A DNA stretch of 64,000 nt from VAZQ01 sp035293945 (GTDB lineage: Bacteria > Pseudomonadota > Alphaproteobacteria > Rhizobiales > Xanthobacteraceae), in the NCBI GenBank assembly GCA_035293945.1, contig DATGLV010000039.1:372001-436000 (forward strand), written 5' to 3'. Below are positions 50,338-57,963 of this stretch, piece by piece. How positions within the stretch are numbered: position 1 is the stretch's first letter; every line of letters begins with the position of its first letter. A program made the translations under genes and the position numbers. Under the pieces are notes generated by a model, which saw only the letters and a list, made by a program, of their open reading frames with translations, was not told where the DNA came from and ran no database searches.

Positions 50338-50517
50338 GTCGATCACCTTTGCGTTGCCGTGGCGTTCCAACAAGGAGCCATGCGAAGGTTGCCTTCGTCA
50401 AGCACGCTGAACGATGCAAAGTCCGTCCGCAAAAGCCCGCCGCATGCCTTTGCGGCAGGCTTCGGATGACAAGCCGCAGGATGGATGCGGCTTCGGCGAC
50501 CTAGCTTTCCTTCGGCC

Positions 50518-51102
50518 TCAGCTCGGCAAAAGCACGCTGTCGATCACTTGGATGACGCCGTTCGACTGAAACACGTTCTGGATGGTGACCCTGGATGTGT
50601 TGCCCTTGGCGTCGGAGATCATGAGCATAGAGCCCTTGACGGTGACGGTGAGCCAGTCGCCTTCCACCGTCTTGAGCTTGGCCTCGCCGCCCGCCTTCTT
50701 GGCGGCATCCATCAGGTCTTTGGCGCTCATGCGGCCGGGCACTACGTGATAGGTCAGTATCGACTTGAGCTTCTCCCTGTTCTCGGGCTTGAGCAGTGTC
50801 TCGACCGTGCCGGGCGGGAGCTTGGCGAAGGCTGAGTTGGTCGGCGCGAACACCGTAAAGGGGCCGGCGCCCTCGAGCGTCTCGACCAGGCCGGCCGCTT
50901 TCACGGCGGCCACCAGCGTGGTGTGGTCCTTCGAGTTGACAGCGTTCTCGATGATATTTTTCGATGGATACATGGGGGCGCCGCCGACCGTGACGGTTTT
51001 CTCGCTCATCATGGCTGCAATTGATGGTGTGGCGACGACGGCGGAAAGTGTGAGCGCAGCGGCCGCGGCAGCAGTCAGGGCAGTGATGCGTGAAAGTGTC
51101 AT
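50518..51102 (-). CDS. Fasciclin domain protein, secreted
   Basis: The protein has 194 residues: a signal peptide (about 1-29) and one fasciclin (FAS1) domain with NIIENAVNSKDHTTLVAAVK, the H1-like GPFTVFAPTNSAFAKLP and the H2-like NGVIQVIDSVLLP. FAS1 domains mediate adhesion in the periplasm or cell surface. GGAGG lies 6 nt before the ATG. An ECF sigma and anti-sigma pair lies 1.9 kb away on the same strand; in mycobacteria SigK/RskA controls FAS1 proteins, so a regulatory link is plausible. Confidence 0.92.
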   Translation of the reverse strand: MTLSRITALTAAAAAALTLSAVVATPSIAAMMSEKTVTVGGAPMYPSKNIIENAVNSKDHTTLVAAVKAAGLVETLEGAGPFTVFAPTNSAFAKLPPGTVETLLKPENREKLKSILTYHVVPGRMSAKDLMDAAKKAGGEAKLKTVEGDWLTVTVKGSMLMISDAKGNTSRVTIQNVFQSNGVIQVIDSVLLPS

Positions 51103-51268
51103 CTCATCCTCCAGTGCTTGGAATTTCGCGCCCCGGTCTCGGGGTCACGCAATCAGCTACGGGAGGAGGCGGGAGAGGGATGCGGAGCGGGAATGAGATT
51201 TTTCGTGCGCGGTGGCAATCGCGCAAAGGGGTTGCCGGGTGATGCGGTATGCCTTCGATCACAATTCG

Positions 51269-51300
51269 CCCTGGCGCCGCTGGCACAAGCGGCGCCAGGG
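51269..51300. repeat. Perfect 13-bp stem-loop
   Basis: CCCTGGCGCCGCT-GGCACA-AGCGGCGCCAGGG can fold with no mismatch, and flanking TTCGC/GGCGAA extends it. It stands 11 bases after the stop of the MFS gene (minus strand). No T-run follows, so it is not a canonical terminator but could protect or terminate the MFS message. Confidence 0.7.
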
Positions 51301-51311
51301 AGGCGAACGAG

Positions 51312-52637
51312 CTATTCGTCGTACTCTCGTGAGATATCCCTGCCGGTGTAATCAGGCATGAAGGAGGCCGCCACCACACTCACCACGGCACAGGCCGCGA
51401 TGTAGATGGAAACCGCGTAGCCGGTTTGATATCTGGCGAGGAGCGCTGTTGCGATCAGCGGAGCCGGGCCGCCGGCGATCACCGAAGCGAGTTGGTAGCC
51501 GAGCGAGGCTCCGCTATACCGCAGTCGCGGCGTGAACGCTTCCGCAATCAGTGCGGCCTGGGGCCCGTATTGCATGTTGTGAGGAATAATTGAGAGGAAG
51601 ATGGCGATGAACACCACCGCAGGGATCGCAGTGTCTATCATCGCGAAATACGGGAAGCCGATCAGTCCGACCAGGACGGCTCCGATAATGTACATCTTCC
51701 TCCGTCCTATGCGATCCGAGATGTGACCGGACAAGGGAATCGCAACGAATGCAAGGCAGGAGGCTGCGAGCACGGCGGACAGGATAAGGTCTCGCGATAG
51801 ATGCAGCGTGTTGACCGCGTACGCGAAGACAAAAGCGGTGAAGATGTAGAAGGGCGCCTGCTCAGACATCCGCAGAAGAGCGGAAAGGATGATCTCCTTC
51901 GGCTGCTTCCTGATGACCTCCGCCAACGGGGCCCGCTCGATCTTGTTCTCCTCGAGGAGCTGCCGGAAAACAGGCGTCTCGAGCACTCCAAGCCGGATCC
52001 ATAGGCCGATGCCGACCAGTATGATCGACAGAGCAAACGGAATTCGCCAGCCCCAGGTCACGAACTGATCGCCAGTCCACGTGCTGAACGCCAGTATCAT
52101 CAGGTTGGACAGGAACAGGCCGCACGGGACGCCGAACTGCGGCCAGGAGGCCATGAGTCCGCGGTGGCCATTGTGCCGCGACCACTCCATGGCGAGCAGA
52201 ACCGAGCCGCCCCACTCTCCGCCCACCCCAATGCCTTGGATCGTGCGCAGAACCGTCAATAGAACAGCGCCCCAGATCCCGATCGACTGATAGGTGGGAA
52301 CGAATGCGATCAGGAAGGTGGCTATACCCATGCACAGGAGCGTCGCGATGAGGGTCGCCTTTCTGCCGATGCGGTCGCCGTAGTGCCCGAAGATCGCCGC
52401 CCCGATCGGCCGGCCCACGAAGCCGACGAAGTAGGTCCCAAAAGCGGCTAAGGTTCCGGTCAGCGGATCTTCATTCGGAAAGTACAGCTTGCCGAACACC
52501 AGCCCGGCTGCGGTTCCGTAAATGAAGAAATCATACCATTCGATGGAAGTGCCGATCGTCGCCGCGATGACGGCTTTCCGAAGCTGGATTTCATGGTCAG
52601 ACTGTGAAAGCGTTCCATAGGTAGCCGAGATCGCCAT
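51312..52637 (-). CDS. MFS transporter, metabolite:H+ symporter type
   Basis: A 441-residue transporter with 12 helices. The start KAVIAATIGTSIEWYDFFIYGTAA and the GRPIGAAIFGHYGDRIGRK loop are typical of the MHS subgroup (ProP, KgtP, ShiA). RTIQGIGVGGEWGGSVLLAMEW and ISDRIGRRK are further signatures. It probably imports an organic acid or osmolyte with protons. Two copies of AGGAGGAG lie just upstream of the ATG. Confidence 0.9.
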   Translation of the reverse strand: MAISATYGTLSQSDHEIQLRKAVIAATIGTSIEWYDFFIYGTAAGLVFGKLYFPNEDPLTGTLAAFGTYFVGFVGRPIGAAIFGHYGDRIGRKATLIATLLCMGIATFLIAFVPTYQSIGIWGAVLLTVLRTIQGIGVGGEWGGSVLLAMEWSRHNGHRGLMASWPQFGVPCGLFLSNLMILAFSTWTGDQFVTWGWRIPFALSIILVGIGLWIRLGVLETPVFRQLLEENKIERAPLAEVIRKQPKEIILSALLRMSEQAPFYIFTAFVFAYAVNTLHLSRDLILSAVLAASCLAFVAIPLSGHISDRIGRRKMYIIGAVLVGLIGFPYFAMIDTAIPAVVFIAIFLSIIPHNMQYGPQAALIAEAFTPRLRYSGASLGYQLASVIAGGPAPLIATALLARYQTGYAVSIYIAACAVVSVVAASFMPDYTGRDISREYDE

Positions 52638-52962
52638 TTTGATCTCCTCCTGCGAGTTGGTCTCCTCCTGCGAAGTTCTGCGCCGGCGTCCTGTTTCCGA
52701 ACTAGCAAGCCTTTGATGCTGGTGCCGCGTTTCGATTTGCAGTTCCTGAATGAGCTTGCCGCATATCCGACAGGAACTTCAAATCGGCGGCACTAGTCGC
52801 GCAGTCGACAATCCCGTGATTGACTGCATTGACGGTGCAACTTTCCTCAGCCGCAGCCAAACCTGGTCCATGCGAACCAGCTGGGCCTTATTTGTAGCAC
52901 CACAGAGGGACGCAGCCCAGTGCAGCCCGCCTGCGGGAGCCCTCTTCGGCAGCCGGTTCCGG
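52638..52962. other. 325-bp intergenic region with duplicated ribosome-binding site
   Basis: Next to the MFS start (minus strand) an 18-bp unit TCGCAGGAGGAGAYCAAM is present twice (52638-52655 and 52656-52673), so the Shine-Dalgarno is doubled. The rest separates the MFS gene from the 3' end of the anti-sigma gene and should hold the MFS promoter. No additional gene is seen. Confidence 0.7.
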
Positions 52963-53670
52963 TCACAAGCTCACAAGCTTGCCGCTGGCGATGACCGGAC
53001 CAGTGGGCTGCCCGGTCGGCGACCCGCCGGGCGGCTCCATCGAGACAGCGAGCGCTGCGTCCGCGGTGACACGTCCGGCGAGGTCGCGCGGCACCTCGAC
53101 GCGCACCGGTCGGCCCGGCGCGATCAGCCCCAGCGAGTGCGGCTTGTCGCCGGCCGGGATCAGCCATAGCTCCATCGCCCGCTGATCGGGGGCGAGCAGC
53201 GCGGCCGGCATGATCAGCATGCTGGTGCCGCCGGGAGCGACCGACGCGACAAAGCCCGGTTGTCCGCTGCTCACAGCCAGCGTCGCCATCAGGGTTGCGT
53301 GCGGCGGCGAAATCTCGATGAACGTCAAGGCGCCGATGCTCAAGGCGGCAAGCGCCGCCGATCCGATCGCGAAGCTGCGCCAGAACGGGAGGCTCCGCCA
53401 CAGGTTCTCGCGCGGGCGGGCGCCCGCGGGCAGGCGCAGCGCCCGGGCGATGCGGCGCCAGGTGCGGTCGGGCGGCGCAACCGATGCGACCGCATCCGCC
53501 AATGGGCCCAGGCGCTCCTCCCAGAACGAGACCTCCGCGGCGAAGGCCTGGTCGTGCACGAGGCGCCGCTCCACTTGGCGTCGCTCGACCGCGCCCAGCA
53601 CGCCGAGCACATACTCGGCCGCGGCGAGCTTCTCGCCTTCCGACTGCAATTTGTTGCGGTCGTCGGTCAT
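52963..53670 (-). CDS. Anti-sigma factor (RskA family)
   Basis: A 235-residue membrane anti-sigma factor. The cytoplasmic N-terminal domain (EKLAAAEYVLGVLGAVERR...SFWEERLGPLADAV) is the zinc-less RskA type that binds the sigma factor. One membrane helix (about residues 98-118: AIGSAALAALSIGALTF) precedes a periplasmic RskA domain (GFVASVAPGGTSMLIMPA, AMELWLIPAGDKPHSLGLI). Its ATG overlaps the sigma stop as ATGA, so the two are made in fixed ratio. The signal that frees the sigma factor is unknown. Confidence 0.92.
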   Translation of the reverse strand: MTDDRNKLQSEGEKLAAAEYVLGVLGAVERRQVERRLVHDQAFAAEVSFWEERLGPLADAVASVAPPDRTWRRIARALRLPAGARPRENLWRSLPFWRSFAIGSAALAALSIGALTFIEISPPHATLMATLAVSSGQPGFVASVAPGGTSMLIMPAALLAPDQRAMELWLIPAGDKPHSLGLIAPGRPVRVEVPRDLAGRVTADAALAVSMEPPGGSPTGQPTGPVIASGKLVSL

Positions 53671-54224
53671 CGTTCCAGGCAATCCCTGAGCTTCATCAGG
53701 CCGCGCCTGATCCAGCTTTTCATGGTGCCGAGCGGGACCCGCATGCGCAGCGCGAGCTCTTCGTAAGTATTGCCGTCCAGGAATGCCGAGCGGATGGCCA
53801 TCGCTTGCCGCGCCTCGAGCTGCTCCAGGCAGAGATCGAGCCGGGTTGACTCCTGTGCGGCTTCGACAAGGTCGACGGCGGCGGGCGAAGGATCGCCCAC
53901 CTCCGCGGCCGCCTCGATCGGCTCCATGCGGCGGCCGCCGAGGGCGGCGCGCAGGCGGTCGATCGAACGGTTGCGCGCAATAGCGACCAGCCAGGTGATC
54001 GGGCTCGCCCGCGCCGGGTCGAAGCTCGAAGCCTTGCGCCACACTGTGAGGTAAACCTCCTGCAGCACCTCTTCCGCCTCGTTCTTGTCGTTCAATATAC
54101 GGAGGCAGACGCCAAATAGCTTCGCCGAAGTATCCCGATAGACGATCTGAAGCGCCGCACGGTCCCCGCCAGCGACTCGGGCGAGGGCGGCCACGAGCTG
54201 GCTGCGGCTGGCATCACCCTCCAT
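53667..54224 (-). CDS. ECF RNA polymerase sigma factor (SigK-like)
   Basis: A 185-residue group IV sigma factor. Region 2 contains LFGVCLRILNDKNEAEEVLQEVYLTVW and ASPITWLVAIARNRSIDRLR; region 4 contains AIRSAFLDGNTYEELALRMRVPLGTMKSWIRRGL. Pairing with an RskA-type anti-sigma factor points to the SigK-like subgroup. The promoter region contains a 14-bp tandem repeat. Neighbouring likely targets are the fasciclin protein gene and the MFS gene on the same strand. Confidence 0.93.
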   Translation of the reverse strand: MEGDASRSQLVAALARVAGGDRAALQIVYRDTSAKLFGVCLRILNDKNEAEEVLQEVYLTVWRKASSFDPARASPITWLVAIARNRSIDRLRAALGGRRMEPIEAAAEVGDPSPAAVDLVEAAQESTRLDLCLEQLEARQAMAIRSAFLDGNTYEELALRMRVPLGTMKSWIRRGLMKLRDCLER

Positions 54225-54240
54225 GGACGTATCGCCCAGG

Positions 54241-54268
54241 TCCCCGACTGAGTGTCCCCGACTGAGTT
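54241..54268. repeat. 14-bp tandem repeat upstream of the ECF sigma gene
   Basis: TCCCCGACTGAGTG is followed directly by TCCCCGACTGAGTT. A CTGAGT...ACTCAG inverted pair (54262-54286) overlaps its right part. The location, 17-60 bases before the sigma start, suits an operator or promoter element. Confidence 0.75.
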
Positions 54269-54285
54269 GACAATTAGCACTCAGC

Positions 54286-54345
54286 GCCTGATTCCGAAAA
54301 GCCTGTCCTCGCGGAAGCGAGGCTGGATACCGGAAAGCCGCGAAG
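54286..54345. repeat. Intergenic palindromic repeat remnant
   Basis: GATTCCGAAAAGCCTG...TGGATACCGG with a hairpin CCTCGC-GGAA-GCGAGG at 54307-54322. It resembles the arms of the repeat at 2064-2136 and is probably a member or remnant of the same dispersed class. Confidence 0.6.
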
Positions 54346-54390
54346 CAGCGGCCGGCGCTGAACTGCGCCCGGAACCAGGACTACGCTGCG

Positions 54391-55086
54391 TCAAAACTTC
54401 TCCACCCAGGGCCGAAGCTCGATTTCCCAGGTCCATGCGCTGCGCGGCTGGCGGATCAAGTGCAAGTAGCTTGCGGCGATTGCATCGGGGTCGAGCAGGC
54501 TGTCGGGGGCGCCGGCACTCTCGGGACGACGCGCGCTCCTGATGCCGCCGTCGATCACCACATGCGCCACATGGATGCCTTGTGGTGAGAGCTCGCGCGC
54601 CATGCTTTGCGCGAGCCCGCGCAAGGCGAACTTGCCCATGGCGAATGGTGCCGATTGGGCATAGCCCTTGACGCTTGCGGACGCTCCCGTGAACAAGATT
54701 GTACCACCGCCCTTCTTCAGCATGCGCCGTGCCGCTTGCTGCGCCACCAGGAAGCCGCCGAAGGCGGAGACTGCCAGCGCCTTCTCGACCTCAGCCGGAT
54801 CAAGCTCGACAAAAGGGCCGCGTGAGCGCGCGCTCGCATTGTAGATCACGATGTCGGGCGCGCCGAAGACAGCATCGAGGTCCGTGAACAGCTTTTCGAC
54901 ATCGGCTTGTCTGCTCGCGTCGCACGCGAAGCTGCGCGCGCCGGTCTCGGTTACGAGCGCGGCGAGATCGGAGGGGGAGCGGGCGGCGAGCGCTACCGTG
55001 ATTCCGTCGCGCGCCAGGGCGCGGGCGAGCGAGGCGGAGAGCCCGCTGCCGGCGCCGACGATTAGGGCGGTTTCCGAGCCAGGCAT
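54391..55086 (-). CDS. SDR family protein with substituted catalytic tyrosine
   Basis: A 231-residue Rossmann-fold protein. The cofactor loop is IVGAGSGLSASLARAL (TGxxxGxG type), NAG is replaced by YNASAR, and the catalytic Ser is likely in FTGASASVKG. Where YxxxK is expected the sequence is PFAMGKFALRGL: Phe instead of Tyr, Lys kept. ARELSPQGIHVAHVVIDGG follows. I recall other rhizobial homologues with the same change. It may have altered or lost oxidoreductase activity. No co-transcribed neighbour is evident. Confidence 0.88.
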   Translation of the reverse strand: MPGSETALIVGAGSGLSASLARALARDGITVALAARSPSDLAALVTETGARSFACDASRQADVEKLFTDLDAVFGAPDIVIYNASARSRGPFVELDPAEVEKALAVSAFGGFLVAQQAARRMLKKGGGTILFTGASASVKGYAQSAPFAMGKFALRGLAQSMARELSPQGIHVAHVVIDGGIRSARRPESAGAPDSLLDPDAIAASYLHLIRQPRSAWTWEIELRPWVEKF

Positions 55087-55129
55087 GCGGCGCGAAGCTT
55101 ACAGCATTTTGTCGCGCTGGTCCCACAGG

Positions 55130-55173
55130 AGTCATTGCCGGGCTTGACCGCACAAGGCCGGGTATGACCACGG
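55130..55173. repeat. Intergenic repeat remnant (TCATTGCCGGGCTTGACC type)
   Basis: GTCATTGCCGGGCTTGACCG followed by a degraded GGCCGGGTATGACCACGG arm. The intact form is at 56600-56680. It lies between the SDR and flbD genes. Confidence 0.65.
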
Positions 55174-55199
55174 AGGAAGTCAACGCAAATTGAAAAGTT

Positions 55200-56570
55200 C
55201 TATGCGACCCCGCGCACCTCGGCTCCGCCGGGCGGCGGGATTGGCACGCCATCGTCGGAATATTCGTTGAGCTTGTTGCGCAGCGTGCGGATCGAGATGC
55301 CCAGAATGTTGGCGGCGTGGGTGCGGTTGCCCAGGCAATGCTTGAGCGTCTCGAGGATGAGATCGCGCTCCACATCCGCAACCGTGCGGCCGACCAGCGC
55401 TCGCGTCACCGCCTCCGCCGCCATGGTGGCGTGCGCGACGGCGGGGAGGCTCTTGGCTTGATCCAGTCTTACGCCGTCAGGCGTGAGGATCGCATCGGTG
55501 CCGATCTCGTCTCCGGTTGTGAGCAGCACCGCGCGGTGGATCGTGTTCTCGAGCTCCCGCACATTGCCCGGCCAGCGGTTGAGCACCAGGGTGCGGCGCG
55601 CCTCTGCGGAGAGCGGGCGCGCGCTGAGCCCATTGGCGTCGGAATATTTCTTGATGAAGTGCTGCGCGAGCTCGATCACGTCGGCCGGACGCTCGCGCAG
55701 CGGCGGGATCTTCAGGTTCACCACATTGAGGCGGAACAGCAAATCCTCGCGGAACTTCCCCTCGCGCACGGCCTCGACCAGGTTGCGGTTGGAGGTGGCG
55801 ATGATGCGGATGTCGACCGGCACCGGCTTGGTGCCGCCGACGCGGTCGATCACGCGCTCCTGGATGGCGCGCAGGAGCTTCGCCTGCAGGCGCGCATCCA
55901 TCTCGGAGATTTCATCGAGCAGGAGCGTGCCACCCGAGGCTTCTTCGAACTTGCCGACCCGCCGCGCGACCGCACCCGTGAAGGCGCCCTTCTCGTGACC
56001 GAACAGTTCGGACTCGAGCAGGTGCTCGGGGATGGCGGCGCAGTTCACGGGAACGAAAGGAGCGCGGGCGCGATTGGAGCGGCCGTGCACGTAGCGGGCG
56101 ACCACCTCCTTGCCGGTGCCGGACTCGCCGGTGATCAGCACCGAGGCGTCCGAGGGCGCGATCTGCTGCGCGAGCTTCACCACATGCGCCATCAGCTCGT
56201 CACGGTAGATGAGCTCGCGCGAATCGTTGCTGACGGCGGCGAGCACGGCGGCGATCAGCTCCGGGTCCGGCGGCAGCGGGATGTATTCCTTGGCGCCGGC
56301 GTGGATCGCCGCCACCGCCGCGCGCGCATCGTTGCTGGTGCCGCAGGCGACGATGGGCACATGGATGTGCTCGGCCTCCAGCCGGTGCACCAGATCGCGA
56401 ATGTCGAGCCCGACGTCGGCCATGATCAGGTCGGCGCCGCGGCCGGAGCGCAGCACGGCCAGCGCCTGATCTATCGAATCCGCATGGGTGACGGTCGCGC
56501 CCTTGCTCATCGCGAGCTTGGTCGCCGTGGTGAGCTGGCCTTTGAGAGTTCCGACGATCAGGAGCCGCAT
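55200..56570 (-). CDS. flbD: Sigma-54-dependent flagellar regulator FlbD
   Basis: A 456-residue NtrC-like activator. The N-terminal receiver-like domain (about 1-115) has the sequence DLIMADVGLDIRDLVHRLE. The AAA+ core has Walker A GESGTGKE, the sigma-54 contact loop GAFTGA, Walker B GGTLLLDEIS, and RWPGNVRELENTIHRAVLL. The C-terminal Fis-type helix-turn-helix ends LGISIRTLRNKLNEYS. In Caulobacter FlbD turns on late flagellar genes and represses fliF. It closes the fliF-fliG-fliH-fliN-flbD operon. AAGGA lies 8 nt upstream of the ATG. Confidence 0.93.
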   Translation of the reverse strand: MRLLIVGTLKGQLTTATKLAMSKGATVTHADSIDQALAVLRSGRGADLIMADVGLDIRDLVHRLEAEHIHVPIVACGTSNDARAAVAAIHAGAKEYIPLPPDPELIAAVLAAVSNDSRELIYRDELMAHVVKLAQQIAPSDASVLITGESGTGKEVVARYVHGRSNRARAPFVPVNCAAIPEHLLESELFGHEKGAFTGAVARRVGKFEEASGGTLLLDEISEMDARLQAKLLRAIQERVIDRVGGTKPVPVDIRIIATSNRNLVEAVREGKFREDLLFRLNVVNLKIPPLRERPADVIELAQHFIKKYSDANGLSARPLSAEARRTLVLNRWPGNVRELENTIHRAVLLTTGDEIGTDAILTPDGVRLDQAKSLPAVAHATMAAEAVTRALVGRTVADVERDLILETLKHCLGNRTHAANILGISIRTLRNKLNEYSDDGVPIPPPGGAEVRGVA

Positions 56571-56599
56571 CGTTCAAGTCCTTTCTTGTCCCCGCGCCG

Positions 56600-56680
56600 C
56601 GTCATTGCCGGGCTTGACCCGGCAATCCATCTCCTTGCGAAAAACATGGACCCGCGGGTCAAGCCCGCGGGTGACGACGG
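56600..56680. repeat. Double-hairpin intergenic repeat
   Basis: CGTCATTGCCGGGCTTGACC...GGCAAT forms one hairpin and CCCGCGGGTCAAGCCCGCGGG a second; the ends CGTCA and TGACG are inverted. The element is of a type common in Bradyrhizobium relatives. It lies between fliN and flbD inside the presumed operon, so its hairpins may modulate read-through or stabilise mRNA. Confidence 0.8.
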
Positions 56681-56705
56681 TGGCTCGCCTCGAGCGGAAC
56701 ATGGG

Positions 56706-57068
56706 CTAGTTCCGCTCCGCCTTGATGATTTCCGTCATGGTCACGCCGAGCTTGTCCTCAACCAGGACGACTTCGCCGCGCGCAACCAAGCGGTCGTTGA
56801 CATAGATATCGATGGCCTCGCCGACCTTGCGATCGAGCTCCAGCACCGCGCCCGGTCCGAGCTTGAGCAAATCCCCCACTTCCATGCGGGCGCGCCCAAG
56901 CACCGCGGATACTTTCACCGGGACGTCAAATACGGCTTCGAGATCGGCGGCGCTGCGGCTGGTCGGCTCAGAGTCCATTGCGGCAACCGACATGTCGTCG
57001 GTCCGGGGCATTGCCCCATTGCTTCCTTCCAGGTCGGGCAGCGGCACTTGACCGTCGGTATCGCTCAT
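56706..57068 (-). CDS. fliN: Flagellar motor switch protein FliN
   Basis: A 120-residue C-ring protein. After a 40-residue acidic/variable N terminus the SpoA-type domain reads VFDVPVKVSAVLGRARMEVGDLLKLGPGAVLEL and VNDRLVARGEVVLVEDKLGVTMTEI. Together with FliM and FliG it switches motor direction. It lies between fliH and flbD on the same strand. Confidence 0.93.
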   Translation of the reverse strand: MSDTDGQVPLPDLEGSNGAMPRTDDMSVAAMDSEPTSRSAADLEAVFDVPVKVSAVLGRARMEVGDLLKLGPGAVLELDRKVGEAIDIYVNDRLVARGEVVLVEDKLGVTMTEIIKAERN

Positions 57069-57095
57069 TGATTCTGTCTCCTGACTTTCACCAAA

Positions 57096-57148
57096 CGCTG
57101 ACGCATTGTCTGATCGGAAACCAGTACCCGGTTTTTCGGAACGTGCGG
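57096..57148. repeat. Intergenic palindromic repeat remnant
   Basis: TCTGATCGGAAACCAGTACC followed by GGTTTTTCGGAACGTGCGG, a degraded version of the GATC...CCGG...TTTTCGG repeat class seen at 2064. It occupies most of the fliH-fliN gap. Confidence 0.55.
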
Positions 57149-57149
57149 C

Positions 57150-57776
57150 TCACGGCGCCGCTGTCGCCAGCCGCGCCTTCACATAGCGCGACACGGCCTC
57201 GTCGATGGTAGCTTCGATGGCGGCCCGATCGCGATTGACGCCGCCATCCGCCCATTCGATGCGGCAGTCGCCGATCTGGATCCCGGGCTCGGCGAGCACG
57301 ACCAGGTGAGCGTTGAGGCCGCGGGCACGCACCAGGTCCTCGATCGGCTTGGCGACGGTTGCCTGCTGGGCCTCGCTCACGCGGACGACGACGTGCGGTG
57401 CGGCGACGAGATTGCGGAAGCAGTCCGTTGCCAGGGCCGCGATCTCGGCCAGCGGCTCACGCTGGATCAAGGCCGCGGCGAGCTTCTTGGCGACCGCGAC
57501 TGCGACATCGACCGCTTCGGTTTCCAGTCGCGCCTCGACCCCGGACAAGCCGCGCGCCACCTCCTCGAGCTTGCCGGCAACGCGCTGCAGCGCCGCCGCC
57601 GAGCGCTGCTCGGCTTCGGCGATGATCTCCGCCTTGGCGGCCGCATAGCCGCGCCGATAACCGGCCGTTTCCGCTTCCTTCAGCTTGGCTTCGTGGGCGG
57701 CGAGCGCGACCGTCGGCTTCACCTCGGCATTGGGGGCGAAATCCTGGTCGAACAGGAATTTGGCGGGAGCAGCCAT
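57150..57776 (-). CDS. fliH: Flagellar assembly protein FliH
   Basis: The protein has 208 residues. The N terminus AAPAKFLFDQDF is typical of alphaproteobacterial FliH. A long helical/coiled-coil part (about 35-100, Ala/Glu-rich) leads to a C-terminal domain related to the stator of ATP synthases. It regulates the export ATPase FliI. Either GTG (57779) or ATG (57776) could start; AGGAG precedes both. It lies between fliG and fliN with a 187-base gap to fliG. Confidence 0.88.
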   Translation of the reverse strand: MAAPAKFLFDQDFAPNAEVKPTVALAAHEAKLKEAETAGYRRGYAAAKAEIIAEAEQRSAAALQRVAGKLEEVARGLSGVEARLETEAVDVAVAVAKKLAAALIQREPLAEIAALATDCFRNLVAAPHVVVRVSEAQQATVAKPIEDLVRARGLNAHLVVLAEPGIQIGDCRIEWADGGVNRDRAAIEATIDEAVSRYVKARLATAAP

Positions 57777-57963
57777 CACGCATCTCCTGCGCTGATCGCC
57801 GCCCTAATCTTCGTGGCCATGCCCGCGCAAAGCCCGTCGAAGGCGGCCGTGAACGCCCTGATATTCGCGGGCATCCACGCCTTTTGGCATCTAGTCAAGA
57901 AAGCAAGGCCTGGGTGGCCGGGACGTGCCCGGCCCTGACACGGGCGATAGCGGATGGGCGCGC

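Noticed and set aside
54275..54284. TTAGCACTC, half of a CIRCE element, upstream of the ECF sigma gene (a similar TTAGCACTCAGCGC occurs at 141-154)
   Set aside because: The second half GAGTGCTAA is absent at the required 9-base spacing in both places, and no chaperone gene is nearby.
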